DNA of 64,000 nt from Levyella massiliensis. Its GTDB lineage: Bacteria > Bacillota > Clostridia > Tissierellales > Peptoniphilaceae. Where the stretch lies: the NCBI RefSeq assembly GCF_000308275.2, contig NZ_HG529490.1, positions 877,329 to 941,328 on the forward strand, in the 5' to 3' direction. Positions 9,333-19,306 of this stretch are shown here, in pieces. Every line of letters starts with the position of its first letter. Position 1 is the first letter of the stretch. The notes beneath the pieces were generated by a model, which saw nothing but the letters and a program-made list of their open reading frames with translations, was not told the origin of the DNA and did not search any database. The position numbers and the translations under genes are program-made.

Positions 9333-10976
9333 TTATTGTTTCACCGCTGACTCCTGCTGTTCGCTGAGTTCTGTGCCTTCGTTCTGAATTTGCTGTACCG
9401 TGCCGCCCTTTTCGGCAAAGCCGGACCAGTAGGCGCTTTCCGGGTCGAGACGGCTGGTGGCGGGAATATAGGCTACGATTTCGCCCAGGCGCTTGGAAAG
9501 GGCTGCAATATAGTCTTGTGACTGCTGCTTGCGCTTTTGCATCTCTTCTTTCAGTACATCGGTAATCTTTTGCTTACGCTCGGTATTCATGGCTTGAAGG
9601 CGTTGATATACCTTACCATTGGCCGGATAGAGATTGGCATAGTCGCCACTGTCAATATTTGACGTCTGCCCATAGAGAATGAGTTCATTTAAAGCATTGT
9701 ATTCAGTCATCGGGCCTCGCTTGGAACGAATTTCATTGTGTAAGAGGCCGTTGTCGTGATGGCGCTGTACTTGCTGAAGGATGCCCTTCGACAGGGGCTT
9801 CCATTGATAATCAGAGAAGGACATGGCAGGAATCTGCTGTAATTCGGCCGTGAGCTTAGCCGCATCATTGGCCGAGGCATAGCGTCCGTCCCCCGCTTTG
9901 GCAATGGCGCGCAAGGCTTCGTCCTGCCGCGCGTCTACATTAAAGCCGATAATGCCCAGCACGATTTTGGTATTACCGCCCTTGAGCTTCTGCGCTGTGG
10001 CGATGGGATCGCCGCCGCATGTTTCGAGGCCGTCGGTAATAATGTAAAGGATGTTTAAATCCGTATCAGCGGGGCGATCGCTCTTAAGGGCATTTTGCTG
10101 TGCAATGGTGTTCAGGTCGCTCACGCCTTCCTGCATGGCGGAAGCCAGACAGGTCCAACCGGTCGGCTGAATCGCGGAAAGCGCTTGATTCAGCTTATTG
10201 GCATCCAGGCCGACAATCGGCACGATGGATTCATTGGAAGCGCAGGATTCCTTTTTGCCGCTTTCCTGATTATTGCCCTTGTGGCCGAACACGCGCAGGC
10301 CTACGTTGGCGTCCTTTGGCATTTGCTTCATCACGGCCTGAATGGACTGTTTGGCAATATCCATCATGGAGATACCCGCTATTTTATGTGCCATGGACCC
10401 CGAGGCGTCCAAGACGATTTCTACATTGATGCGTCGCTGTGCCTGCACGGGAAGACCTGTGAACGGATCCTTTTGCTCTTTTTGATAAAGGACATAGGAA
10501 TAGCGATCGATGGATTCAATGGGTTCATAATCGTAGGCGGCCAAATACAAATATTGACGAAAGAGATGTTCAATCTCTTCTTCAGAGGCATCATCCGTCA
10601 ATTTATGCGTAATTTTCTTCAGATCCTGCTGCACATTTTTACGCCAGGCAGTTGCCGCTTCCTGATAATTTTTCTCATAGACGCTGGGCACGCGATAGAC
10701 GCCGCTCGGTGCATCCACAATGCCCTCGTAGGTATAGGTCGGCGCCGGCAGTTTTCCGTTAATGCCCTCACCGTTTTGCATGGCGTCCTCGGTTTTCCCG
10801 GACGTTTCCGTGTTCTCCTTAGCTCCCGTTGCATCGGAAACCGATGCCGAAGTCGCAACTTCCGACGAAACTTCGGATTTCGCCGCATCGTCCGATTTCC
10901 GATTTCCCCCGCAGCCCGCCAGTACGACTCCCAGCATGGATAACAATAGCGCCGTACGCAGCACACTCTTTTTCAT
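9333..10976 (-). CDS. VWA-domain lipoprotein
   Basis: A 547-residue surface lipoprotein. The signal peptide ends in the lipobox LAGC, with lipidated Cys22, and is followed by about 60 residues of Ser/Ala/Asp/Glu linker. A von Willebrand factor A domain begins near residue 182 with the metal-site motif DASGS (190-194) and a later ITDGLETCGGD segment. The rest is helical. VWA domains of this type bind protein ligands through a divalent metal. Bacillus has lipoproteins of similar form (YwmC/YwmD), but I cannot assign a function. It stands alone between hemW and the heat-shock operon. Confidence 0.8.
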   Translation of the reverse strand: MKKSVLRTALLLSMLGVVLAGCGGNRKSDDAAKSEVSSEVATSASVSDATGAKENTETSGKTEDAMQNGEGINGKLPAPTYTYEGIVDAPSGVYRVPSVYEKNYQEAATAWRKNVQQDLKKITHKLTDDASEEEIEHLFRQYLYLAAYDYEPIESIDRYSYVLYQKEQKDPFTGLPVQAQRRINVEIVLDASGSMAHKIAGISMMDIAKQSIQAVMKQMPKDANVGLRVFGHKGNNQESGKKESCASNESIVPIVGLDANKLNQALSAIQPTGWTCLASAMQEGVSDLNTIAQQNALKSDRPADTDLNILYIITDGLETCGGDPIATAQKLKGGNTKIVLGIIGFNVDARQDEALRAIAKAGDGRYASANDAAKLTAELQQIPAMSFSDYQWKPLSKGILQQVQRHHDNGLLHNEIRSKRGPMTEYNALNELILYGQTSNIDSGDYANLYPANGKVYQRLQAMNTERKQKITDVLKEEMQKRKQQSQDYIAALSKRLGEIVAYIPATSRLDPESAYWSGFAEKGGTVQQIQNEGTELSEQQESAVKQ

Positions 10977-11110
10977 AGCCGCCTCTCTTTCTGCACGCCG
11001 AACCGTCTTAGTGCATGGAGACGATATCGGAGCGTTTTAGTATTAATTCTCTGATACCAGTAATATAGAATGTTTTTGGCAAAAAAAAGACGCCTTTGAT
11101 TAAATTTGTG

Positions 11111-12346
11111 TTAATTCTCTTCATGCTCCAACAGCATATCCGACAGAACATCATTTTGAATAAAAAATCCCTTTTCCGTAAAAGCCAGATGCGACGGGGT
11201 CAGGGTCATGAGGCCTTTTGCACAGGCTTGTCGTATGGTGTGCGGCGCGAAAGCCGTGACATCGCTGCCGTTACGCGTAAGGAAGGCGGCACGGTCCATG
11301 CCGGCTATTTTACGAAGCCCCATCATGATCTGCTCAAAGAGGTCGTCCTCACAGGTACGGGCAATGAGGGCACGTGGTGATGTGCCGGCGGTAATGCCGT
11401 CAACATAAGCATGAATGCCATCTGTATTGCGATAGCGCTCCCCCTGAAAATAGGAGGCGGCACCCACGCCGAAGCCGAGATAATCTTTCGCACTCCAATA
11501 CTTTAAATTGTGGCGCGAGGCATAGCCGAGCTTGGCAAAATTTGAGATTTCATAGCGATCATAGCCTTGTTCCTGCAAGCCCCGCACGACGTATGTCAAC
11601 CAATTCACCAGCATTTCGTCGTCGGGAAGGGCAAGGCGCCCCTTTTGAACCAGATAATGAAAATAGGTTTTTTCTTCCAAAATGAGCGAATACCAGGAAA
11701 CATGTTCCGGATGCCATCGCTTGAGTGCGGAAAGATCGTGCTGAATATCTTCCGTTGTCTGACCGGGAAGTCCCAAGATTAAATCTAAATTCAAATTTGT
11801 AAGGCCGGCATCGCGTAAGAGCGCAATGTCCTCTTCTACCTGCGCTTTCGTATGCGTGCGCCCGATCCGCGCAAGCAAGGGATCCGAAAAGGACTGGACG
11901 CCGAGGGAAACACGATTTACACCGGCATCCAACAGATCTTGGATGTCTTTCGAGGAAAAAGTGCCGGGGTTGGCTTCCACGGTAATTTCAGGCGACGGGG
12001 AGAAACAAAATCGCTCACGCAGAGTATCCAAAATCTCTCGCAACGAGGCGGCAGGCAGCAGCGTGGGTGTGCCGCCGCCGATGTAGACGGAATCCACACA
12101 AAACGACGTAGCACTGAAAGCTTCCGACATCGCTCCCTCCTTTTGCGTGTATGGAAACGGAAAGCACCGAATTTCTTTTTTCAGGGCTTCTACATAGGGC
12201 GCATGGAAGCGCTCCGCATGCGGAAAGGTCAAAAAATCACAGTAATAGCAACGTTCCAGGCAAAAAGGAATATGGATATACAAGCCGAGGGAGCGCTCTG
12301 CAGACGCAGGCGCCCCCTCGCAGGTGTAATCAGTTTTCATCATCAT
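11111..12346 (-). CDS. hemW: Radical SAM heme chaperone HemW (coproporphyrinogen oxidase-like)
   Basis: Radical-SAM protein related to HemN; family members act as heme chaperones, not as coproporphyrinogen dehydrogenases. The 411 residues show [17 protein letters not shown] with cluster cysteines 29, 33 and 36, then GGGTPTLL, the EANPGT motif, and a C-terminal HemN-like winged region. It overlaps the lepA stop by 17 bases; lepA-hemW is a common pair and in Bacillus leads into hrcA-grpE-dnaK, as happens here with one gene inserted. No strong ribosome site precedes the start, consistent with coupling to lepA. Confidence 0.93.
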   Translation of the reverse strand: MMMKTDYTCEGAPASAERSLGLYIHIPFCLERCYYCDFLTFPHAERFHAPYVEALKKEIRCFPFPYTQKEGAMSEAFSATSFCVDSVYIGGGTPTLLPAASLREILDTLRERFCFSPSPEITVEANPGTFSSKDIQDLLDAGVNRVSLGVQSFSDPLLARIGRTHTKAQVEEDIALLRDAGLTNLNLDLILGLPGQTTEDIQHDLSALKRWHPEHVSWYSLILEEKTYFHYLVQKGRLALPDDEMLVNWLTYVVRGLQEQGYDRYEISNFAKLGYASRHNLKYWSAKDYLGFGVGAASYFQGERYRNTDGIHAYVDGITAGTSPRALIARTCEDDLFEQIMMGLRKIAGMDRAAFLTRNGSDVTAFAPHTIRQACAKGLMTLTPSHLAFTEKGFFIQNDVLSDMLLEHEEN

Positions 12347-14141
12347 ATTTTAATACATTCAGGAATGCACTTTGCGGAATGCTGACATTGCCGACCTGGC
12401 TCATCCGCTTCTTGCCTTCCTTCTGTTTCTCCAACAACTTCTTCTTACGGGAAATATCGCCGCCATAGCACTTGGACAACACGTCTTTGCGCAAGGCCGA
12501 TACGGTTTCACGCGCAATGATCTTGGCGCCGATGGCCGCCTGAATGGGCACGGCAAACTGATGGCGCGGAATTTCCTTTTTCATCCGCTCGCAAATCACA
12601 CGACCGCGTTCATAGGCTTTATCGCGATGCACGATGAGGGAAAGCGCATCAACCATTTGGCCGTTAACAAGAATGTCCAGTTTCACCAGATCCGACTTTT
12701 GATAGCCGGCCAATTCGTAATCCAAACTGGCGTAGCCGCGCGTCTTGGACTTTAACGCATCGAAGAAATCATAGATCACTTCGTTTAACGGCATCTCATA
12801 ATGCATGGAGACACGTCTTTCATCCATATACTCCATGTTCTTGTACACACCGCGGCGATCTTGACACAATTCCATAATGGTACCGATGTATTCCTTGGGC
12901 GTCATAATATCGGCACGAACCATCGGTTCTTCCACTTCTCGAATATCCGTGGGGTCCGGAAAATCCGTCGGGTTCTGAATACTCAATTCCGAACCGTCGT
13001 TGCAGGTAATATGGTAGATGACGCTGGGCGCTGTGGCTAAAATATCCAGATTAAATTCGCGTGCCAGACGCTCTTCAATGACTTCCATGTGCAACATGCC
13101 AAGGAAACCGCAGCGGAAACCGAAGCCAAGCGCCACAGAATTTTCTTTTTCAAACACTAGAGCTGCGTCGTTTACCTGGAGCTTTTCCAAAGCATCGCGT
13201 ACGCTGTTCACATCTTCGTTCGTACTCGGATAGATGCCGGCGTAGACCATCGGAATGACCTTTTTATAACCCGGCAGCGGTGTGGCTGCGGGATTTTCTG
13301 CATCGGTAATCGTATCGCCCACTTCGGCATCGCCAACCGTTTTAATGGAGCAGACGACATAGCCGACATCGCCGGTGGAGAGTTCATCCGTTTTGATATG
13401 GCCACGGGCATCGTAGCCGACTTCGTCGACCTCGTATTCCTTCCCCGTCGCCATGAGGCGGATATGCATGCCGGGTACGATTTTGCCGTCTTTGATGCGC
13501 ACGAACATCACTACGCCCAAATAGGGATCGTAGTAGGAGTCAAAAATTAACGCCTTCAGCGGCGCTTTCGGATCGCCGGAAGGGGCCGGTATGTTTTGGA
13601 CAATGTCTTCCAGAACCGCCTTGATATTGGTGCCATCTTTGGCGGAAATCAGCGGTACGTTTTCAGCGTCAAAACCCAGCACATTTTCAATCTCTTCCTT
13701 TGCCATCGGAATGTTCGCGCTGGGCAGATCGATTTTATTGATCACCGGTAAAATTTCCAGATCCTCTTCCATGGCTAAATATGTGTTGGCAAGAGTCTGC
13801 GCTTCCACGCCCTGCGAAGCATCCACAATCAGGACAGCGCCTTCGCAAGCCGCTAAGGACCGAGACACTTCATAGTTAAAGTCCACATGGCCCGGTGTAT
13901 CGATGAGATTTAAGGTATAGGTGATGCCGTCATCGGCCTCATAGAAGAGGCGCACGGCTTTTAATTTAATGGTGATGCCGCGTTCGCGTTCCAAATCCAT
14001 GGAGTCGAGCAGCTGTTCCTTCATTTCGCGTAAGGTTACCGCACCGGTTGTTTCAATCAGGCGATCCGCCAAGGTGGACTTTCCATGATCGATATGCGCG
14101 ATAATGCAAAAATTTCTGATGTTTTCCTGAATATCACCCAT
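12330..14141 (-). CDS. lepA: Elongation factor 4 (LepA), back-translocating GTPase
   Basis: Ribosome-associated GTPase of the EF-G family. The 603 residues contain the GTP motifs [18 protein letters not shown] and NKIDLP, the EF-G-like domains, and the LepA-specific C-terminal domain ([22 protein letters not shown]). Length and motifs are those of a complete protein. It starts at ATG 14141 with AGGAGG four bases upstream, nine bases after lepB. Confidence 0.97.
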   Translation of the reverse strand: MGDIQENIRNFCIIAHIDHGKSTLADRLIETTGAVTLREMKEQLLDSMDLERERGITIKLKAVRLFYEADDGITYTLNLIDTPGHVDFNYEVSRSLAACEGAVLIVDASQGVEAQTLANTYLAMEEDLEILPVINKIDLPSANIPMAKEEIENVLGFDAENVPLISAKDGTNIKAVLEDIVQNIPAPSGDPKAPLKALIFDSYYDPYLGVVMFVRIKDGKIVPGMHIRLMATGKEYEVDEVGYDARGHIKTDELSTGDVGYVVCSIKTVGDAEVGDTITDAENPAATPLPGYKKVIPMVYAGIYPSTNEDVNSVRDALEKLQVNDAALVFEKENSVALGFGFRCGFLGMLHMEVIEERLAREFNLDILATAPSVIYHITCNDGSELSIQNPTDFPDPTDIREVEEPMVRADIMTPKEYIGTIMELCQDRRGVYKNMEYMDERRVSMHYEMPLNEVIYDFFDALKSKTRGYASLDYELAGYQKSDLVKLDILVNGQMVDALSLIVHRDKAYERGRVICERMKKEIPRHQFAVPIQAAIGAKIIARETVSALRKDVLSKCYGGDISRKKKLLEKQKEGKKRMSQVGNVSIPQSAFLNVLKYDDEN

Positions 14142-14149
14142 AGATCCTC

Positions 14150-14707
14150 CTAAAATCCGCCAAATGCATCAAAGGGAAAATAGCGAAATACAGCTCGCCC
14201 CACGATGGACTTCACTGAAATGGTGCCGAAGTAGCGACTATCCCGACTGGCACCTTCCTGTCGATTATCGCCAAGCACGAAAAGTTGATCTTTTCCGACC
14301 AGCCACGAGGCATTCTTAGCAGCATGCGTAAAGCTGGTATTGATATAGGATTCCTCGAGACGTTTGCCATTGATATACACCATGCCGTCTTCAATTTGCA
14401 CGTACTCGTCCGGCAGAGCCACAACGCGCTTAATGTAATCCCGGTTTTCATCGGGTGCGTGAAATACGACAATGTCGCCGCGATGCAATCCATCCGCCGT
14501 GATCCCCTGTTTAAAAACAAAAAGACGATCGCCGCTGTGAAGGGTATCTTCCATGGAAGATCCCTCCACGACGGTGCTCGCAACAATAAAATGTGTAATC
14601 AGAAAGGCGATCAGAATCGCCGCGACAATAATGCGCAAGGCTTCTGTCGCTTTAAATTCTTTTGCGGCATGCTCTTTGGGTGCATGGCCGGGAATCGGTT
14701 GTTTCAT
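14150..14707 (-). CDS. lepB: Signal peptidase I, short form
   Basis: Membrane serine protease that removes signal peptides from exported proteins. The 185 residues have one N-terminal membrane segment (about 25-47), the catalytic serine in [10 protein letters not shown], the catalytic lysine in [11 protein letters not shown], and the box E motif [13 protein letters not shown]. It is the second of two tandem signal peptidases in this operon, with a 15-base gap from the first. The two catalytic regions are clearly paralogous but diverged. Confidence 0.94.
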   Translation of the reverse strand: MKQPIPGHAPKEHAAKEFKATEALRIIVAAILIAFLITHFIVASTVVEGSSMEDTLHSGDRLFVFKQGITADGLHRGDIVVFHAPDENRDYIKRVVALPDEYVQIEDGMVYINGKRLEESYINTSFTHAAKNASWLVGKDQLFVLGDNRQEGASRDSRYFGTISVKSIVGRAVFRYFPFDAFGGF

Positions 14708-14722
14708 TCCTTCCCCTTACGA

Positions 14723-15925
14723 TTAATACATGGACATGAATTTCGTAATGGGCCAGATCCGGAAACGAGAGACAGCCTTAATGTGTTCCGCAGGAATCGG
14801 TCCGAACAAACGGCTGTCATTGCTGGCGCCGCTCGCGCGATTATCTCCCATCACGAAGTACTCATTGTTACCCAGTTTCCATTTGGTGTTAGCATACGAG
14901 GCCGTGTCTTCGGACGTATAGTATTCCTTCATCCACTTGCCATTGATATACACTTTACCGTCTTTGATCTCGACCGTTTCACCCGGTAGACCGATCAGAC
15001 GCTTCACATAATATTCATCCAAATCCGGCGAATCAATAATTAAAATATCGCCGCGATGATATTTTTTGAAATACGTCGGAATCTTGCTCACCAAAAGGAA
15101 ATCCCCGTTATTAAGCGTTGGCTCCATGGATGTGCCGCTCACCGTGGTGGCACCGCCAATGAAGAAACGAATGATGATCGCCAATACAATCGCAATGGCA
15201 ACGGGCAAAATCCAGTTGTAAAAAAAGCCGCGGAGTCCCTTGTTTTTACGTTCCTCTTCGGCATCTTCATCGCTATATGCCGGTTTTTGTACGGAGGAGG
15301 TTTCCTTCTTTTCTTCGTTCGTAAGCCGATGGTTGGATTCTTTTGACGTACGATGCATCGGCAGCGCCTCCGCATCCCATGTCGTCTCGTTGCTCTTCAC
15401 TTTCGGAAAAACACGCGTCTCCGACAATTCTTCTTCCGTCGTCAACGTCGGCAATACTTTGGTTAGATCTTCCGTATCTTCCGAAGGGGGCTCCGGCGCC
15501 CCTTCGTCATCCCTAATAAAGTCGGAATACGAGCCCGTCGGAATGGGCGCTTCCTCCTGCATAGCTTCAAAGGAAAGCTCATTGCGCAGCGTACGTTCGT
15601 CCCGTTCCAGCTTCTGCCGCGTTTGATCCGATACATGATCTTTAATATAGCGACGAATCCGGCGAATATCCTCCGCAACCACGGGGGCTTCTTCCTCCGC
15701 AGTAACAGAGGCTTCTTCCTCCGCATCCGCTTCTATTGCCGTTTCCGCCTCGGCTTTCTCTGTGGATGAAACGGATGCACTGCTTTCTTCCTCATTCTCT
15801 CTATTCTGTGCCGATCTCATTTCTTCAGCAGAGAGAGCAACGGTCTGATCGTCCTGTTCCTCCTCTGTTCCCATAAAAATGGAATCCAGCGACAGAGGGC
15901 GTTTGTTGTTCGTTTCTTTCGTCAT
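14723..15925 (-). CDS. lepB: Signal peptidase I with long acidic cytoplasmic N-terminus
   Basis: The 400 residues begin with about 225 hydrophilic residues very rich in Glu, Ser, Ala and Thr, then a membrane segment (FFYNWILPVAIAIVLAIIIR) and a canonical signal peptidase I domain. That domain has the catalytic serine in SGTSMEPTL, the lysine in YVKRLIGLPGE, and GDNRASGASNDSR. The usual single-membrane-span Gram-positive enzyme is 170-200 residues, so the N-terminal extension is extra and predicted cytoplasmic. It carries no motif I recognise. First gene of the lepB-lepB-lepA-hemW run; start at ATG 15925 behind GAGAGG. Confidence 0.92.
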   Translation of the reverse strand: MTKETNNKRPLSLDSIFMGTEEEQDDQTVALSAEEMRSAQNRENEEESSASVSSTEKAEAETAIEADAEEEASVTAEEEAPVVAEDIRRIRRYIKDHVSDQTRQKLERDERTLRNELSFEAMQEEAPIPTGSYSDFIRDDEGAPEPPSEDTEDLTKVLPTLTTEEELSETRVFPKVKSNETTWDAEALPMHRTSKESNHRLTNEEKKETSSVQKPAYSDEDAEEERKNKGLRGFFYNWILPVAIAIVLAIIIRFFIGGATTVSGTSMEPTLNNGDFLLVSKIPTYFKKYHRGDILIIDSPDLDEYYVKRLIGLPGETVEIKDGKVYINGKWMKEYYTSEDTASYANTKWKLGNNEYFVMGDNRASGASNDSRLFGPIPAEHIKAVSRFRIWPITKFMSMY

Positions 15926-15994
15926 TGCATACTGCCTCTCTAGATTAGTTTCATATATTTAAGTATAGCACAGCAAGCCTTGGAAAATGAGCAT

Positions 15995-16028
15995 AAAAAA
16001 AGAGCAATTTTCAAAGAAAACTGCTCTT
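15995..16028 (-). terminator. Terminator of rpsT
   Basis: Stem AAGAGCAGTTTTC/GAAAATTGCTCTT followed by a T-tract on the minus strand, 16 bases after the rpsT stop. Confidence 0.88.
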
Positions 16029-16043
16029 ATATACGATCCGCTA

Positions 16044-16313
16044 TTATTCTGCGGAAGCGACGTTCAGGCGTTTCTGCAAACGGCTGACAGCACGGCTGGC
16101 AGCGTTCTTGGAGCATGCGCTCTGCAAAGACGCTCTCTTCAGCTTGCGATCAATCACCTTCAGCAGTTCCTGTGCTTCCTGAGGTGAGTTCGCCTCTAAT
16201 GCTGCATCAAACTTCTTAATATAAGTTTTGATCTCGGAACGTTTGCTGCGATTGCGCAGACGATTGCGCTGTGCCACGTCAATTCTCTTTTTTGCCGATT
16301 TAATATTGGCCAA
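16044..16313 (-). CDS. rpsT: 30S ribosomal protein S20, TTG start
   Basis: Small-subunit ribosomal protein that binds the 5' and 3' minor domains of 16S rRNA. The product begins MANIKSAKKRI, the canonical S20 N-terminus, only if translation starts at TTG 16313, which has AAGGAGGTG six bases upstream. The in-frame GTG at 16322 lies inside that site and is rejected. Length 89 residues, as usual. S20 in E. coli also uses UUG, which there is tied to autoregulation. The gene has its own promoter and terminator and lies convergent to nothing; it is separate from holA. Confidence 0.96.
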   Translation of the reverse strand: MANIKSAKKRIDVAQRNRLRNRSKRSEIKTYIKKFDAALEANSPQEAQELLKVIDRKLKRASLQSACSKNAASRAVSRLQKRLNVASAE

Positions 16314-16328
16314 TTCGCTCACCTCCTT
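16311..16328 (-). promoter_or_regulatory. Ribosome binding site that fixes the rpsT TTG start
   Basis: AAGGAGGTG (16320-16328, minus strand) is six bases before TTG (16311-16313). It is a near-perfect anti-16S match that overlaps and so rules out the GTG at 16320-16322. Confidence 0.88.
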
Positions 16329-16362
16329 CGGTGTTAGAGATTATTTTTTACGATACCAAGCG

Positions 16363-16391
16363 AGTATACCATACTCTTCGTAGGCTTGCAA
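16363..16391 (-). promoter_or_regulatory. Sigma-A promoter of rpsT
   Basis: TTGCAA (16386-16391) and TATACT (16363-16368) with a 17-base spacer on the minus strand, giving a leader of about 45 bases before the TTG start. Confidence 0.85.
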
Positions 16392-16444
16392 TTCTTTTTC
16401 AGGAATTCGAAGCAATTGTCGCATCAAATTTTCGTTTTTCTGTG

Positions 16445-17473
16445 CTATCCGGCGATGCGCAGCACAAAGCGCTCCAATTCCTCCGTCAGATGAAACGGGC
16501 CAGTTTTCATGCGTCGCTCCATGGAGAATAAGGCATCATGCAACGCGAGCAATTCTTTTTCGTCGTAGTGTCGCACCCCTTGTTGCAGCTTACTAAATTC
16601 AAAAGATGACAGTTTGAGGCGCAAGCGGGCATCGCCGGGAGACGTGTTGTGGTTCTGGGCGCGTTTTACGCCAATCATATTGCGTACCTGACGCACGAGC
16701 ATATAAAACAAACGGTATGGATCATCGCCAAGACTTTCATAGCCGCGCACCAGACGCAGCGCTTCCGAGGCATTGCGCGCATTCATAGCGTCCATCAGGG
16801 CAAAGATATTGCGCTCGGCAGGCGAAATCATGACGTCTTCGACATCGGCCAGATACAGGCGCATGTCACGAGCCAGACCGGCAACAGAGGCCACGAGATT
16901 TTCGACATCATAGAGCGTTTTACCGGCAGAGCGATTCATATATTCGCTTGATTGCATGAGTAATGGCACCACGCCCTGTTGGACAGCAATGCCACGGGTT
17001 TGGAACTGCTTTGTGATAAAACGGTTGAGTTCGGACGCCGAGAGCGGCGCCAAATCCACGCGTTCGAGCTCCGTTTCCATGCTCTTCAACAATTTACCGC
17101 GGAAAGGCTTCTCTCCGTCAAAGCCCAAGACGAGTAACACATGGGGGGCCGGATGCGCAACACAATCCGCCAGCGCTTCTAAAAACGGCTCAAATTTGCT
17201 CACTTCTTCTTTTTGCAAAGGCAGATTTTCGAGCACCACCACACGACGTTCCTGCTGCAGAGGGTAGGTTTCTAATACAGAAATGAGTGCTTCCGGTGTT
17301 AAGGAACGCGCTTGGAGATGTTCATAGTTAAAAGAAAGCAGCTTTCCGCCCAGCACGTCTTTCTGTAAGACCTGCTTCATTCCGTCCCAAAGATAGGGCT
17401 CCTGAATGGTACAAAGCAAATAATGTCCAGGATCCCCGCGATCCACGCGGCGAATCCAGTCCACGTAATTCAT
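16445..17473 (-). CDS. holA: DNA polymerase III subunit delta (HolA)
   Basis: Clamp-loader subunit that opens the sliding clamp. The 342 residues have a diverged AAA+ fold without Walker A, as normal for delta: an early LLCTIQEPYL-type strand, VVVLENLPL, and the helical C-terminal collar with a conserved RQVRNMIGVK-like segment. holA commonly precedes rpsT in Bacillota, as here. Only 13 bases separate it from the potD stop, so it may be read from the pot transcript as well. Confidence 0.9.
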   Translation of the reverse strand: MNYVDWIRRVDRGDPGHYLLCTIQEPYLWDGMKQVLQKDVLGGKLLSFNYEHLQARSLTPEALISVLETYPLQQERRVVVLENLPLQKEEVSKFEPFLEALADCVAHPAPHVLLVLGFDGEKPFRGKLLKSMETELERVDLAPLSASELNRFITKQFQTRGIAVQQGVVPLLMQSSEYMNRSAGKTLYDVENLVASVAGLARDMRLYLADVEDVMISPAERNIFALMDAMNARNASEALRLVRGYESLGDDPYRLFYMLVRQVRNMIGVKRAQNHNTSPGDARLRLKLSSFEFSKLQQGVRHYDEKELLALHDALFSMERRMKTGPFHLTEELERFVLRIAG

Positions 17474-17486
17474 AGTAGCCCCCTAC

Positions 17487-18533
17487 CTATTGGTTCTTCA
17501 CATCCTGCCACATTTGATCGTACACGGAAACGAAGTCGCCGATGTATTCGAACACTTCGTAATTTTTATACACCGACGGATCCGGATAGGCCACCGGTGA
17601 GTGCTGGATTTCTTCCGGCAACAGCGCACGCCCCTTTTCGCTCGGCAAGGAATAGCCCACCCATGCCGCGTTTTTCGCCATGATGTCCGGACGCAACATG
17701 AAATTGATGAATTTTTCGGCATTTTCCTTGTTGCGGCATCCTTTCGGAATGGCAAAGAGGTCAAACCACAGATTGCCGCCCTCCGGCGGGGCCACATAAT
17801 CCAGATTCGGATTTTCCTGCATCGCCGCAAAGGCATCGCCGGAATACATCACGGCCAGCGCATTTTCTCCGTTGATCATCAGATCGCGAATCTCGTCTAT
17901 CAGATAGGCGTAGACGAGCGGATATTGGCGGATGAGATCGGCGCGGGCCGCTTCCAAATCACTACGTTTCGTGGAATTTGACGACACTCCGGCACGCACC
18001 AGGGAAATCATAAAGGAATCCCGCGAAGAATCCAGCATGATGATTTGGCGTGCGTATTTGGGATTCCAGAGGATATCCCACGATGTGACCGGATCCGACA
18101 CCAGTTTTTTGTTATATAAAATCCCCACCGTGCCCCAGAAATACGGTGCTGAATACTTCTGCTCCGGGTCAAAGGCCTTATGCATAAATTGCGGATCAAT
18201 GTTTGCCATGTTCGGAATGTTTTTATAATTCATCGGCAAAAGCATATCTTCCTGCACCATGCGCTGGAGCATGTATTCCGACGGTACGATCACATCGTAA
18301 GTGGCGCCTCCGTTTTTGAGTTTGACGTACAAGTCCTCATTCGTGGCAAAGTTGGAGTAAACCACATGAATGCCCGTTTCCTGCTCAAAACGCGTCAGTA
18401 TCTCCGGATCGATGTATTCGCCCCAGTTATAGACATTTACTTCCTGCTGCGCCGATCGGCTGGAACCGGCATCGCATCCGGTCAGAACGCCCGCTACAAA
18501 AAGCAGCATGAGAAACAACTTCCCGAGCTTCAT
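17487..18533 (-). CDS. potD: Spermidine/putrescine-binding lipoprotein PotD
   Basis: Extracellular polyamine-binding protein of the PotABCD ABC importer. The 348 residues begin with a lipoprotein signal, MKLGKLF...LTGC, lipidated at Cys20, followed by the PotD/PotF fold (VNVYNWGEYIDPEIL, TYDVIVPSEYMLQRM, VMYSGDAFAA). I choose ATG 18533 because AAAGGAGG lies four bases upstream and the signal peptide is then of normal form. An ATG ten codons earlier would put charged residues ahead of it. Its start overlaps the potC stop as ATGA. Confidence 0.95.
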   Translation of the reverse strand: MKLGKLFLMLLFVAGVLTGCDAGSSRSAQQEVNVYNWGEYIDPEILTRFEQETGIHVVYSNFATNEDLYVKLKNGGATYDVIVPSEYMLQRMVQEDMLLPMNYKNIPNMANIDPQFMHKAFDPEQKYSAPYFWGTVGILYNKKLVSDPVTSWDILWNPKYARQIIMLDSSRDSFMISLVRAGVSSNSTKRSDLEAARADLIRQYPLVYAYLIDEIRDLMINGENALAVMYSGDAFAAMQENPNLDYVAPPEGGNLWFDLFAIPKGCRNKENAEKFINFMLRPDIMAKNAAWVGYSLPSEKGRALLPEEIQHSPVAYPDPSVYKNYEVFEYIGDFVSVYDQMWQDVKNQ

Positions 18534-19306
18534 ACGTCCTCCTTTCCGTGCAAGGTACGCCAATTCATGGCCAGCAATAAGATAAACATGGCGACAAACA
18601 TGAGCGTAGACAGGGCGTTGACTTCCGGATTGATACCGCGGCGCGCCATGGAATAGACCATCGTCGAAACCGTCTCCACCCCGTTACCGGCATTGAAGAA
18701 TGTGATGACAAAATCATCGATGGACATCGTAAAGCCCATAAGGGCGCCGGAAAGAATCCCGCTTTTTAAAAACGGCAAAATCACATAGCGCAACGTCTGC
18801 CACGGTGTTGCTCCCAAATCCATAGCCGCTTCGGCAAGCTCCGGCGGCATTTGCTGCAGACGCGGCATAATGGAAAGGACGATGTAGGGAATCTCAAAAG
18901 CAATGTGCGAGAGCAAAATCGTGCCATAGCCCGGCGTAAGCTGGAAAAAGCCGTAGAGCGCCATGAAACCGATGGCGGTCACAATATCCGGGTTTAGGAC
19001 GATAACCTGATTGATGAGCTGCATTTCCGTGCGATGCCGCCGACTAAAATAATGCACGCCCATGACGCCGAGAGTCGCCACAACGGTGCCGATGAGTGTA
19101 GCCAAGATGGCAACGCTTACCGTGTTTTTCAGCGCATTCAAAATAGCCTCGTTTTCCATCAGGGATGCATACCAATGCAACGAAAAGCCTTCCCATGCGC
19201 CTCGTGTTTGTCCTTCATTGAACGAGAACACGATCAGCACGAGAATCGGTGCATATAAAAAGGCATAGATGAGAAAAAGAAACAGGCGGCGTAATCCCTT
19301 AGACAT
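18530..19306 (-). CDS. potC: Spermidine/putrescine ABC permease PotC
   Basis: Integral membrane subunit of the polyamine importer. The 258 residues contain about six membrane segments and the permease EAA-type loop that docks PotA (ELAEAAMDLGATPWQTL). The N-terminus LFLFLIYAFLYAPILVLIVF is typical of PotC. It overlaps potB by 8 bases and potD by 4. Confidence 0.95.
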   Translation of the reverse strand: MSKGLRRLFLFLIYAFLYAPILVLIVFSFNEGQTRGAWEGFSLHWYASLMENEAILNALKNTVSVAILATLIGTVVATLGVMGVHYFSRRHRTEMQLINQVIVLNPDIVTAIGFMALYGFFQLTPGYGTILLSHIAFEIPYIVLSIMPRLQQMPPELAEAAMDLGATPWQTLRYVILPFLKSGILSGALMGFTMSIDDFVITFFNAGNGVETVSTMVYSMARRGINPEVNALSTLMFVAMFILLLAMNWRTLHGKEDV

